Positions 1-7,431 of a stretch of 17,936 nucleotides of DNA are shown one piece after another (within the stretch, counting starts at the first letter, position 1; each line of letters starts with the position of its first letter). Position numbers and translations under genes: made by a program. The stretch is from the NCBI GenBank assembly GCA_035634055.1, contig DASQDR010000121.1, forward strand, positions 1 through 17,936. Reading direction: 5' to 3'. The stretch comes from JAICTV01 sp035634055. Lineage in GTDB: Bacteria > Planctomycetota > Phycisphaerae > Tepidisphaerales > Tepidisphaeraceae. The notes under the pieces are model-generated. The model saw only the letters and a program-made list of their open reading frames with translations, was not told where the DNA came from and did not search any database.

Positions 1-2691
1 GTCCGACGGCGGCGCGCCCGGCTCGGTGCCGCCTTGGTCCTGCACGTAAGGCATGCGGTCGCCACGGCGCGGCCCGCGCGGGCCGGCGCCATCGCGCCCG
101 CCGCCGCCGCGATCCCCGTCACCGCGGTCTCCGTCGCCGCGCTGCCGCTGGCGGGTGGCGTCGCCGCCCCGGGCCGCGCTCCGTTGCGCGTCGCTTTCGC
201 CGCCGCGGTCCTGGCCGCGAGCGCCCGGGTTCACCGGCACGCCTTCCTCCAGCGCCCGCCGGGTCGTCGGCGGGGCGGCGCCGCGCTGCATCCCCTGCAT
301 GTGCTCGTCGAACGCGCCCGGCTCCACCGCGTGCGGCGTGAGCTTGGTCCCCTTCATCTCGTCGTCGGTCATCGGCGTGAGCGACTCGGGGGCCGACGCC
401 ACGTGAGGCGTCAGGAAGATCAGCAGCTCCGTCTTGGACTTGGTCAACTGGCTGCGCTGGAACAGTAACCCCAGCCACGGGATGTCGCCCAGCAGCGGGA
501 TCTTGCGCACCGTCGAGGTCCGGCGGTCTTCCATCAACCCGCCGATCACGATCGTCCGGCCGTCCATGATGCCGACGCGGCTCAGGGCCGACCGCTTGGC
601 GAAGATCGGCGCGCTGGTCCCGGGGCCGGTGGCGACGCTCTGGCCGGTGAGCGACGAAATCTCCGGGTTCACGTCGAGGATGACCAGCCCGTCGGGGTTA
701 ATGTGCGGCGTGACGTTGAGGATGATGCCGATGTCCTCGTATTCCACCGAATTGATCGTCTGCCCGGTGTCGGTCGTGCGGGTGTTGGTCGGGATCGGCA
801 CCGATTGGCCGACGATGATGCTGGCGAGCTGGTTGTCGCTGGCCAGGATGTAGGGGCGGGAGAGGACGTCCAGCTTGCCGACGGTCTCCAGCGCGCGGAT
901 GGTGGCGTTGAAGTCGGTCTCAAGGATCTGCACGAAGCCACCGCCGGCGTTCGCCTGCGCGGCGTCGAGGCCGAACTGGGTCAGCCCCTGCTGCCCGTTG
1001 CCGCCGGCGCGAAGGTTCAGCCCTGCCAGCGAGACGCCGATGTCGTTCTCGTTGGAGTGGGTGACCTCGGCCACCAGCACCTTGATGAGCACCTGGGGGA
1101 CGGCGCGGTCGAGCTCACCGAGGATGGCCTTGACGCCCTCGTAGTTCTTGGGATTGGTGCGGACGAGCAGGGAGTTGGTGTCGAAGTCGGCGATGACGCT
1201 GACCTGCCCGGCGAGGGACTGCGCGGTCTGCGCGGCGCCCTGGGAGAGGCCGCCGCCCCCGAATCCGCCGCCGCCGAACCCGCCCCCACCGAAGCCGCCT
1301 CCGCCGGTGCGCTGCTGGAATCCGCCGAAGCCGCCGGTGCCGCCGCCGCCGCCAAAGGATGATCCGAGCCCGCCGGTTCCGCCGCGGCCGCCGCCGCCGC
1401 CGCCGCCGCGGCTGTTGTTGTTGCTGCTGGTGCCGATCCCGCCGAAGCCGCGGCTCTGGTTCTGCGACGAAACCGCGCGCCCCGGCGCCGACGCGCCGGG
1501 CTGGGCGTTGAACAGGTAGTTGACCACGTCCTGCACGTTCTGGGCGGTGGCGTTCTTCAGGTGGTAGATGAAGACGCTCTGCTCCGACGCGGGGTTGGCG
1601 TCGAGTTCCTTGACGACCTTCTCGATGACGTCGAGGGTGTCGGGCGGGCCGGTGACGACGACGGTGTTGGTGCGGTCGTCGCTGGAGGCCTGCACGCGGA
1701 TGGCGGCGCGTCCGTTCTGCTGGTTCTGGTCGTTGCCGCCGCCGCGCCCGCCGCGGTCCCCGCCGCCGCCGCCGCCCCCGCCGCCGAAGCCGCCTCCCCC
1801 GCCGAAGCGACCGAAGAACCCGCCGAAGCCGCCTTGCTGCTGCTGGTTCTGCTGTTGGCGCTGCTGCCCGAACAAATCGTTGATCAGCCGCGCCGCGCCG
1901 CTGGCGCTGGCGTACTGGAGCTGGAACACCTTCACCGCCGCCGCGTCGGTCAGGTTGGAATCGAGCGCGCTGACGATCTCCACCACGCGGCGGATGTTGG
2001 CGGCGGTGTCGGTCACCACCAGGGCGTTGCTCGAGGCGTTGGCGGTGAAGTCGGCCTCCGGGTTGATCAGCGGCTGGAGGTCGTTCTTGAGCTGCATCGC
2101 GTCGGCCGAGCGCAGCGGGATCACCTGCGTGATCAGCTCGTCGGTCGGCTCGATCTTGGCCGGGTCCGAGCCGCTGCGGACGGGGATGTTGGCGCGCTTG
2201 GCGCGGTCGCGCGGGACGATCTTGAGGATCCGCCCCTGCTGGATCGCCGCGTAGCCGGGCGGCGCGTTCTTCAGCACCGTGTTGAGCAGCGAGATGGCGT
2301 CGGACGGCGTGATGGGCTGGCGGCTGACGAGCGTGACGCGGCCGACCGGCTGCACTTCCTTGACGATGATGAACCCCGCGACGGCCGACAGCTCGTCGAG
2401 CACCGAGTCGATCGAGGCGTCCTTGAAGTTGACCATCAGCCGTCCGCCCGGCTGGGTGGTGACGTGGCCGGTGTTGTTGGTGGAGGGCCGCCCGTTGCCG
2501 CCGGGGCGGGTGGACGCCGCCGCGCCGCCCGCGCCGTCGGTCGCCGGTGCCGTGGCGGGAGCGGCGGCGGGAGCCGTGGCGGGAGCGGCGGCGGCGGGGG
2601 TTGCTCCGGGTTGCTGTTGCGCCAGCGCCGGCGCGGCCGTGAGGTTGAGCAGGGTCACGACGGCGACGAAGCGGCGGGTGATAAGGTGCAT
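1..2691 (-). CDS. gspD: Type II secretion outer-membrane secretin GspD (3' end outside window)
   Basis: Forms the multimeric outer-membrane gate of the T2SS. The frame is open from the ATG at 2691 to base 1 (897 codons, no stop), so the C-terminus is missing. Seen: a signal peptide at residues 1-24 ending APALA; an Ala/Pro linker; an N0 domain near 78-150; N1 near 184-250; an N2-like repeat from about 249 broken by a Gln/Gly-rich loop (about 276-319); an N3-like repeat from about 369 broken by a Gly/Ser-rich loop (about 397-484); and a secretin domain near 540-763. Secretin hallmarks are VPIPTNTR (about 629), GLMEDRRTS (about 717) and IPLLGDIPWLGLLF (about 727). After TPHV comes a charged Arg/Gly/Asp-rich tail of at least 130 residues. 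AGGAAAG lies just before the ATG. A GTG at 2862 is an in-frame alternative start. The start is 273 nt below gspC, so this gene is not translationally coupled to it. Confidence 0.95.
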   Translation of the reverse strand, partial: MHLITRRFVAVVTLLNLTAAPALAQQQPGATPAAAAPATAPAAAPATAPATDGAGGAAASTRPGGNGRPSTNNTGHVTTQPGGRLMVNFKDASIDSVLDELSAVAGFIIVKEVQPVGRVTLVSRQPITPSDAISLLNTVLKNAPPGYAAIQQGRILKIVPRDRAKRANIPVRSGSDPAKIEPTDELITQVIPLRSADAMQLKNDLQPLINPEADFTANASSNALVVTDTAANIRRVVEIVSALDSNLTDAAAVKVFQLQYASASGAARLINDLFGQQRQQQNQQQQGGFGGFFGRFGGGGGFGGGGGGGGGDRGGRGGGNDQNQQNGRAAIRVQASSDDRTNTVVVTGPPDTLDVIEKVVKELDANPASEQSVFIYHLKNATAQNVQDVVNYLFNAQPGASAPGRAVSSQNQSRGFGGIGTSSNNNSRGGGGGGGRGGTGGLGSSFGGGGGTGGFGGFQQRTGGGGFGGGGFGGGGFGGGGLSQGAAQTAQSLAGQVSVIADFDTNSLLVRTNPKNYEGVKAILGELDRAVPQVLIKVLVAEVTHSNENDIGVSLAGLNLRAGGNGQQGLTQFGLDAAQANAGGGFVQILETDFNATIRALETVGKLDVLSRPYILASDNQLASIIVGQSVPIPTNTRTTDTGQTINSVEYEDIGIILNVTPHINPDGLVILDVNPEISSLTGQSVATGPGTSAPIFAKRSALSRVGIMDGRTIVIGGLMEDRRTSTVRKIPLLGDIPWLGLLFQRSQLTKSKTELLIFLTPHVASAPESLTPMTDDEMKGTKLTPHAVEPGAFDEHMQGMQRGAAPPTTRRALEEGVPVNPGARGQDRGGESDAQRSAARGGDATRQRQRGDGDRGDGDRGGGGRDGAGPRGPRRGDRMPYVQDQGGTEPGAPPSD
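1240..1345 (-). repeat. Gly-rich coding repeats in the gspD N3-like loop
   Basis: A run of GGCGG-type triplets encodes repeated GGGGF units (about three in a row) flanked by more Gly, Phe and Gln. It sits in the loop of the N3-like domain. A similar Gly/Gln tract at about 1735-1862 interrupts the N2-like domain. Flexible Gly/Ser loops in N3 are known in secretins; their length here is the unusual part. Confidence 0.75.
2549..2596 (-). repeat. 24-nt tandem repeat (2 copies) in gspD
   Basis: Two 24-nt units, 2549-2572 and 2573-2596, differ only at the last base. On the minus strand they encode two copies of PAAAPATA in the linker between the GspD signal peptide and N0. The length is a multiple of three, so copy-number change would keep the frame. 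Confidence 0.85.
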
Positions 2692-2964
2692 GTCTTTCCT
2701 TCTGCGGACTCGATCCCGTAACTCGCGTTGCCTGCGACGTCCCACCGCCAGGCGTGCGCCGCGCCTCTCGGCAGCACGGGCGCCGCCGCTTCCGCCGCCG
2801 ATGACGGCGACGGACGCCGCGATGACCGCCGCGACGCCGCGGCCGCGGCCGCGTGGGGACACGCTGAATGGCCTCCCGGCAGAGCGCCCCGCGCGCCCCG
2901 ACGGGCGGGCGGGCGGTCATCGTCCGGCGGCCGCGCGATAGCGGTGTCTCGTCGCGTAAGCCCG

Positions 2965-3804
2965 CTACTTCTTCTGCATCTCCGCCGCCCGGCGGAGCTT
3001 CATCTTCTGCTCGATGGTCAGGTTCGGATCGTTGGGGTTCAGCCCGTCGATGCCGCTCGGCATGGTGCTCGCCGTCGCGGCCAACGCCAGGCCGCCGCCG
3101 CTGTCGCTGCTCATGGCCGGCGACGGGCGGCCGGTCAGGTCGTCGCCGACGGTGATCCACGTCAGTTGCCCGGCGGGATTCTGATACTGCATGGCGTCGA
3201 TCTCGATGGCGGACACGCGCCCGCGCGCCAGGGCGTCGCCGACCGACACCTTCACCACCGTCCCGCGCTCCAGGTCCTCGAGGTACGCGCGGAGCCCGTC
3301 CAGTTCGACGGCCACGCCGGTCAGCACCAGCGCGCGCTCGCCGGTGGGGCGGCCCTGGGTGGGCTGGCTGGTCGCGCCGCCACCGGCGCCCCCTCGAGCG
3401 GCGGCGGCAGCGGCGCGGCGATCGCGGAGGAAGATGTTGCGCTCAGCGATGATGCCGTAACGATCGTTGTAGGAGACGCGCTGGCCGCGGGGGTTGTTCT
3501 GCGGGGGCGCACTGCTCTGCGCCGGTCCGGTGGAGGGGATGCGCGCTGCCGCGGGGAGCGCTTCGCCCGCAGGTGCGGTGGACGCGACGGGCGCGGGCGC
3601 GGCATGGGTCGCCGGCGCGGGCGCGCTGGCCGGGCCGGTCGCCGGACCCGCCGCGGAGGGCGCACCCGCGGGCGCCGCGGGCGCGGTCGCCGGCGACGTG
3701 GTCGGTTGACCGACGGTTGCCGCCAGGGCGAGCAGCGCGATACCGCAAGCGGCGGCGCGGGTCAGCAGCGAGGGGACGGTGGCGCGGGGTCGCGGGGGGG
3801 TCAT
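2965..3804 (-). CDS. gspC: GspC/PilP-like inner-membrane connector (no PDZ domain)
   Basis: 279 residues; probable periplasmic link between the inner-membrane platform (GspL/GspM) and the GspD secretin. Seen: an N-terminal hydrophobic segment (about 11-30); a long Ala/Pro/Thr linker (about 34-105); the motif YGIIAERNIFLRD (116-128), like the 'RNxF' segment of GspC and PilP; and a beta-rich homology-region-like domain (about 157-225) with LTGVAVELDGLRAYLE and VSVGDAL. There is no PDZ domain after it, and the C-terminus is a short charged helix. The ATG at 3804 overlaps the gspM stop (ATGA) and has GGAGGT about 7 nt upstream. Cys20 precedes the hydrophobic stretch, so I do not call a lipoprotein. 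Its place just before the secretin matches pilP before pilQ. Family call by architecture, not by strong identity. Confidence 0.8.
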   Translation of the reverse strand: MTPPRPRATVPSLLTRAAACGIALLALAATVGQPTTSPATAPAAPAGAPSAAGPATGPASAPAPATHAAPAPVASTAPAGEALPAAARIPSTGPAQSSAPPQNNPRGQRVSYNDRYGIIAERNIFLRDRRAAAAAARGGAGGGATSQPTQGRPTGERALVLTGVAVELDGLRAYLEDLERGTVVKVSVGDALARGRVSAIEIDAMQYQNPAGQLTWITVGDDLTGRPSPAMSSDSGGGLALAATASTMPSGIDGLNPNDPNLTIEQKMKLRRAAEMQKK

Positions 3805-4424
3805 CGGTAGACCTCCGCGTAACTTGATCGCGGCGCCGATGCCGTGCGCGCGTTGGCGTTGCCGCCGTTGTTGTTCTTGTCCTTGTCGGCGTCGGGCGCG
3901 AAGTAAATCGTGGAGACGCCGACCGACAGGTTCAGGTCGTCGGTGCCGTCCTTCTTGCTGTTGGCGGAGAAGTCGGTAATCCGCACCGGCACCGTGGCGT
4001 TCTGCATGCGGTAGAGGAACCGCGCCGCCTGCGGCAGGGTGCCGCCGCCGGTCACGCGGTAGGTGATCTTGACGAAGTCCCCTTCCTTCTCGGTGCGCTC
4101 GCGCTTCTGCGATGACAGGTTGATGCCCGCCTCCTGCGCCCACTCGCGCACGCCGTTGAGGATCTGGCTCTCGGCGTCGGAGTCGTCTCGGAGCAGGCTG
4201 CCGCGGTCCATGGTGGTCCAGACGTCGCGCGCGCGCCGCCCGGTCTCGCGCAGGCCGGTGGTGCGATCCAGCTCCTGACGGGCGAGCTTGATGCGGCCGT
4301 CGAGTTCTGCCTGGCGCTCCATCAGCGGGGTGACGAAGAACCGGTCGACGACCAGGATCGCCAGCACCGTGCCGGTGATGATGCCGATGTAACGTTCTCG
4401 CTTGCTCATCACCATGGCGGTCAT
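3801..4424 (-). CDS. gspM: GspM/PilO-like inner-membrane platform protein
   Basis: 207 residues. A short cytoplasmic N-terminus is followed by one membrane helix (about 12-30), a coiled-coil stretch rich in Glu/Arg/Leu (about 36-65) and an alpha/beta domain (about 85-177) with the ferredoxin-like look of GspM and PilO. The tail is Asn/Asp/Lys-rich and low in complexity. GspM pairs with GspL in the assembly platform. The ATG at 4424 overlaps the gspL stop as ATGA, which decides the start; internal ATGs at 4415 and 4409 are possible, and none has a clear ribosome site, which fits translation by coupling. Assigned from topology, size and position between gspL and gspC. Confidence 0.82.
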   Translation of the reverse strand: MTAMVMSKRERYIGIITGTVLAILVVDRFFVTPLMERQAELDGRIKLARQELDRTTGLRETGRRARDVWTTMDRGSLLRDDSDAESQILNGVREWAQEAGINLSSQKRERTEKEGDFVKITYRVTGGGTLPQAARFLYRMQNATVPVRITDFSANSKKDGTDDLNLSVGVSTIYFAPDADKDKNNNGGNANARTASAPRSSYAEVYR

Positions 4425-5869
4425 TCCACGTCGTTGAACACGAAGCTGATGGTGAAGGACCACTCGCCCGAGCGGGTGTCCGCCTGGCGGAGGTCCGGGG
4501 CCTTCACCTCGCTGAAGCGCGGGCTCTTCTGGAGCCGCCCGAGCAGCGCCAGAACGATCCTCTGGTCGGCGGCCCGCCCGGTGAGGGTGCCGCGGCGGTT
4601 CTCGCGGAAGGTCAGCCCGGTCGCCCAGAGCGGCTCGTCGTCGCGGAACGATTGCGCGACCTCGCGCAAACAGTCGAGCACCGGCGGGCGGGTGTCGAAG
4701 AACCCTCGGCCGTAGGTCAGGCGGTCGATCGCGCCCTTGGACGACGCCACCGCCGGCTTCAGCTCGGCGAGCTGCGCGTTGAGCGCGTCCAGGTCCGACT
4801 GCTTCTGGCTGACCAGCACGTACATCGAGACGATGAACAGCAGCACGGCGGCGGCGAGGATGCCGCCCCAGATGGCGGTTCGGCCGATGCGCTGCACGCG
4901 CGGCGGGGTGAGCCGCGAGTGCATGAAGTCCAGGGGCATCAGCTCCGGCCGGGCGCCCGTTAGCGCCAGCGCCATCGCCGGCGCGAAGCGCCCGGGGCCG
5001 CGGGAGTCCGCGGCGTCGAGGTCCGCCGGCGCCACCAGCGCCGACGAGATCCCCAGCGCGTCGCCCGACCCACCCGACTTCACCGGCACGCCCAGCCGAT
5101 CCGAGAGTTCGCTGACCTGTTGCGGCTCGAGGCCGATGCCGTCGAGCAGCAGGATCGAGCGGCTGGCGACCGAGCCGTTGCTCGGCGCCATCGCGACCAT
5201 GCGGCGAAGGTCCGACCCGAGCGGCGTGGCTGGCGGGAGCCCGTTGCCGTTGGTGGCGAGCGGGACGTGGCGGAGCATGCGCGGCGCGCCGGCGGCGCGC
5301 CAGACGAGCTCTCCGCCGCCCTGCACCAGCGCCAGCACGCCCCCGTCCCCGCCGCGCGACGACGCCGCCGAAGCCAGCGCCAGTCCGGTGGAGGTGACGG
5401 CGACCACGTTCATGCCCGCCGCCTCGAGCAGGCGCTCGACGTTTTCCAGTCGCTGCCGCAGCATCCCGACGAGCAGGACGCGCGCGACGGCGGAGGATTC
5501 GGTCTTGCCGGCGAAGTCGAAGACGACCTCCCCGTGCTCCGCCACCGCCAGCCGCTCCGCCTGGAGCCGCAGCGCGGCGCGGGCCTGCTCTTCGTCGGCG
5601 GGGGGGACCTCTTTCTCGACGGCGATCAGCCAGCGCGCCGGCACGCCGGCGACGGCGCGCGTGGTGGAAAACCGCTTTTGCCGCAGGAACGCCGCCAGCG
5701 CCTGCCCGGCGGCGTCGGGCGTGTCGAGCGACAGCTCGGGCGGAAAGGTGAACGTCGCGGTGCGGCGCACGGCGTGGCGGCCGCTGCCGGTCCCCGCGAT
5801 CTCGGCGCAGCTCACCCCGCGGTCGGATACCGCCACGCCGAGGAAGCTGGATGCCCGGCCTATGTTCAT
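4421..5869 (-). CDS. gspL: GspL-type platform protein (PilM-PilN-like fusion)
   Basis: 482 residues. The N-terminal part (about 8-310) looks like the cytoplasmic actin-fold domain of PilM/GspL: an opening FLGVAVSDRGVSCAEI, then VPARWLIAVEKEVP and RVLLVGMLRQRLENVERLLEAAG. One membrane helix follows (about 329-352, GGILAAAVLLFIVSMYVLV), then a short coiled coil and a periplasmic ferredoxin-like domain to the end, as in PilN. In T2SS, GspL binds the N-domain of GspE and recruits it to the membrane. The ATG at 5869 overlaps the gspK stop (ATGA), with GGAGG about 9 nt upstream inside the gspK tail. The stop overlaps the gspM start in the same way. Confidence 0.9.
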   Translation of the reverse strand: MNIGRASSFLGVAVSDRGVSCAEIAGTGSGRHAVRRTATFTFPPELSLDTPDAAGQALAAFLRQKRFSTTRAVAGVPARWLIAVEKEVPPADEEQARAALRLQAERLAVAEHGEVVFDFAGKTESSAVARVLLVGMLRQRLENVERLLEAAGMNVVAVTSTGLALASAASSRGGDGGVLALVQGGGELVWRAAGAPRMLRHVPLATNGNGLPPATPLGSDLRRMVAMAPSNGSVASRSILLLDGIGLEPQQVSELSDRLGVPVKSGGSGDALGISSALVAPADLDAADSRGPGRFAPAMALALTGARPELMPLDFMHSRLTPPRVQRIGRTAIWGGILAAAVLLFIVSMYVLVSQKQSDLDALNAQLAELKPAVASSKGAIDRLTYGRGFFDTRPPVLDCLREVAQSFRDDEPLWATGLTFRENRRGTLTGRAADQRIVLALLGRLQKSPRFSEVKAPDLRQADTRSGEWSFTISFVFNDVE

Positions 5870-7431
5870 CTCAGACCGCCTCCGCTGCTCGACGAGCCGA
5901 CACCGCGACTGCTGCCACCACCCATGCCCATACCGTTGCCCGCGCCGGTGAAATTATTCCCCGCCCCCTGCCCGGCGCGAATTGAGGCAAGAACCTGTCG
6001 ATCCATCGGCCAGCCGCGGTCGGTGAGGTCGCGGCGGTAGATGATCTGCGGCGTGCCGCTACGGGCGTCGATGACGATCCGTACACGCTTGAACATCCGC
6101 CCGTTGCCGCTGACCCCCAGGATATCCGCCGACCACTGGAACGAGCGCGTCGTCACCTGGTTTCCGATCTCCTCCGACTTTTCCCCCAGCGCATCGAGCA
6201 CCCAGCCGACGGCGGTCGATTGCGGGTCGATGTTGGTGCGGGCGGCGATCAGCTTGTCCACGTCGGCGGCGTCCAGCCCGCGCAGGCACATCAGGGCGGC
6301 GCGCGGGGCGGTGTTGATGTTGATCCGTCCCTGGAGGGTGTTGCCCCCCCGGGACGTGAGGAAGTCGGCGACCTTGTCCAGCTCGGCAGAGGTCATGTTG
6401 CACAGCCGCGCCATCACGAAGATGTCGTCGGGCCGCTCGCGGCCGAGGCGGTCGACGATCTGGTTCCCGCGGCTGCCGCCCAGCTCGCGGTTGAGCAGGT
6501 CGCGGAGCTGCTGCCGGGCGGTGGCGTCGCGGTTCTGGATGTTCAGCCGCGGCTGCCCGTCCACGGTGGTGTTGGGCTCGACGCTGAGCACGGTGAGCAG
6601 GTCGTACATGCCGCGGGCGACCTGCGGGTCGGTGGTGAGGCTTCCGCCGCCCATCACCGTGGCGTTGGCCGAGCCCGCCGAGCCCAGCCCGCCGCCGAAG
6701 CCGAGCTGTCCCGACCGCGTCCCCAGCGGCGGGGCGGTGCCGTCGCCGTAAAGGTACTGGCGGGTGGCGCCGCTGACCATGAGCAGTTCTTCGACGGTCT
6801 CGAACGGCCCGCCCTTGACGTAGCTGCCGCTGCCGACGCCGCCGCCCCCGGCCGCGTCGGCGGTCCGCCACTCCACGATCGCCGACGCCAGCTCGTCGGT
6901 CATGTTCGGCAGCGCCATCAGCTCTTCGAAGCCGGTGGTGTTGAGGTTGATCTTGGCCGACTCGGCGACCAGCCCGAAGGCGGGCAGCGCCGCGTCGTCG
7001 TAGTCCGGTCGCATGACCCAGAAGTAGCCGTCGCCGACCGGCACGGCCGAGAACTGGTCTTCGGCCAGGTCCACCACGTCCTGCCCCTCGGTGGTGAGCA
7101 CGCCCAGGACGTACTGCTCGCCCGCGCGGACGATGGCATCCGCCTGCACCGCCGCCACCTGGTTGCCGGCGGCCATCAGCTCCACGCGCATCGACCGGCA
7201 CAGCGCCAGCACCATTCCGGCCAGCGCGAAGCAGACGATCATCGTGACGATCAGCGCGGTGCCGCGGCGGGGAAGCTGGATCGGGGTTCGGGTTTCGGGT
7301 TTCAGGTTTCGGGTCGAGGTGAAGGCGCCGGCACGGGTGGGCGGGATGGCGCTGCCCGAGCGCGATCCGGCGGCGCGGCCGCACGCGGCTTCACCCGCAA
7401 CCCGACACCCGAAACTTGAAACCCGCCTCAT
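5866..7431 (-). CDS. gspK: Minor pseudopilin GspK with an enlarged leader
   Basis: 521 residues; pseudopilus-tip subunit. After the processing site LPRRG (Gly57) comes the hydrophobic helix TALIVTMIVCFALAGMVLAL. It lacks Glu at mature position 5, as is usual for GspK. The periplasmic part has the GspK helix-hairpin-helix-like segment INLNTTGFEELMALPN (about 160-176), a second INTAPRAALMCL segment and a Gly/Ser-rich C-terminus. The ATG at 7431 overlaps the gspJ stop by one base (TGATG) with GGAGGG 5 nt upstream. The first 57 residues are far longer than a normal leader, and most are encoded by two inverted heptamer arrays and the DNA between them. Without that block the leader would be about 9-10 residues (MR..IQLPRRG). 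No later in-frame ATG, GTG or TTG precedes the hydrophobic helix. Confidence 0.9.
   Translation of the reverse strand: MRRVSSFGCRVAGEAACGRAAGSRSGSAIPPTRAGAFTSTRNLKPETRTPIQLPRRGTALIVTMIVCFALAGMVLALCRSMRVELMAAGNQVAAVQADAIVRAGEQYVLGVLTTEGQDVVDLAEDQFSAVPVGDGYFWVMRPDYDDAALPAFGLVAESAKINLNTTGFEELMALPNMTDELASAIVEWRTADAAGGGGVGSGSYVKGGPFETVEELLMVSGATRQYLYGDGTAPPLGTRSGQLGFGGGLGSAGSANATVMGGGSLTTDPQVARGMYDLLTVLSVEPNTTVDGQPRLNIQNRDATARQQLRDLLNRELGGSRGNQIVDRLGRERPDDIFVMARLCNMTSAELDKVADFLTSRGGNTLQGRININTAPRAALMCLRGLDAADVDKLIAARTNIDPQSTAVGWVLDALGEKSEEIGNQVTTRSFQWSADILGVSGNGRMFKRVRIVIDARSGTPQIIYRRDLTDRGWPMDRQVLASIRAGQGAGNNFTGAGNGMGMGGGSSRGVGSSSSGGGLR
7283..7317 (-). repeat. Heptamer tandem array A (in gspK leader)
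   Basis: Five 7-nt units on the plus strand, consensus GGGTTTC with variants GGGGTTC, AGGTTTC and GGGTCGA. It is read in the gspK frame. Bases 7297-7314 are the reverse complement of 7407-7424 in array B at 17 of 18 positions. Confidence 0.85.
7393..7427 (-). repeat. Heptamer tandem array B (gspK start region)
   Basis: Five 7-nt units on the plus strand, consensus ACCCGAA with variants ACCCGCA, ACCCGAC, ACTTGAA and ACCCGCC. It starts 3 nt after the gspJ stop codon in the transcript and covers gspK from its second codon. It is inverted relative to array A, so the mRNA could fold into a hairpin just after the gspK start. Confidence 0.85.

Noticed and set aside
1561..2721. 386-codon plus-strand open frame opposite gspD
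   Set aside because: No recognisable domain; antisense shadow of a well-supported gene. The same applies to the long plus-strand frames at 4737-5951, 6220-7419, 10254-11492 and 11408-12304.
2836..2853. Palindrome CGCGGCCGCGGCCGCG in the gspC-gspD gap
   Set aside because: A simple GC alternation; perfect but common in DNA of this composition, so not called as an operator or terminator.
1115..3160. 681-codon minus-strand open frame, Arg-rich
   Set aside because: It overlaps gspD in another frame. The gspD frame encodes a clear secretin and this one gives low-complexity Arg/Gly/Pro sequence, typical of shadow frames in GC-rich DNA.
3735..3750. Lipobox in GspC around Cys20 (PilP is a lipoprotein)
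   Set aside because: The Cys comes before the hydrophobic segment and position -3 is Ala, so it does not fit a lipoprotein signal.
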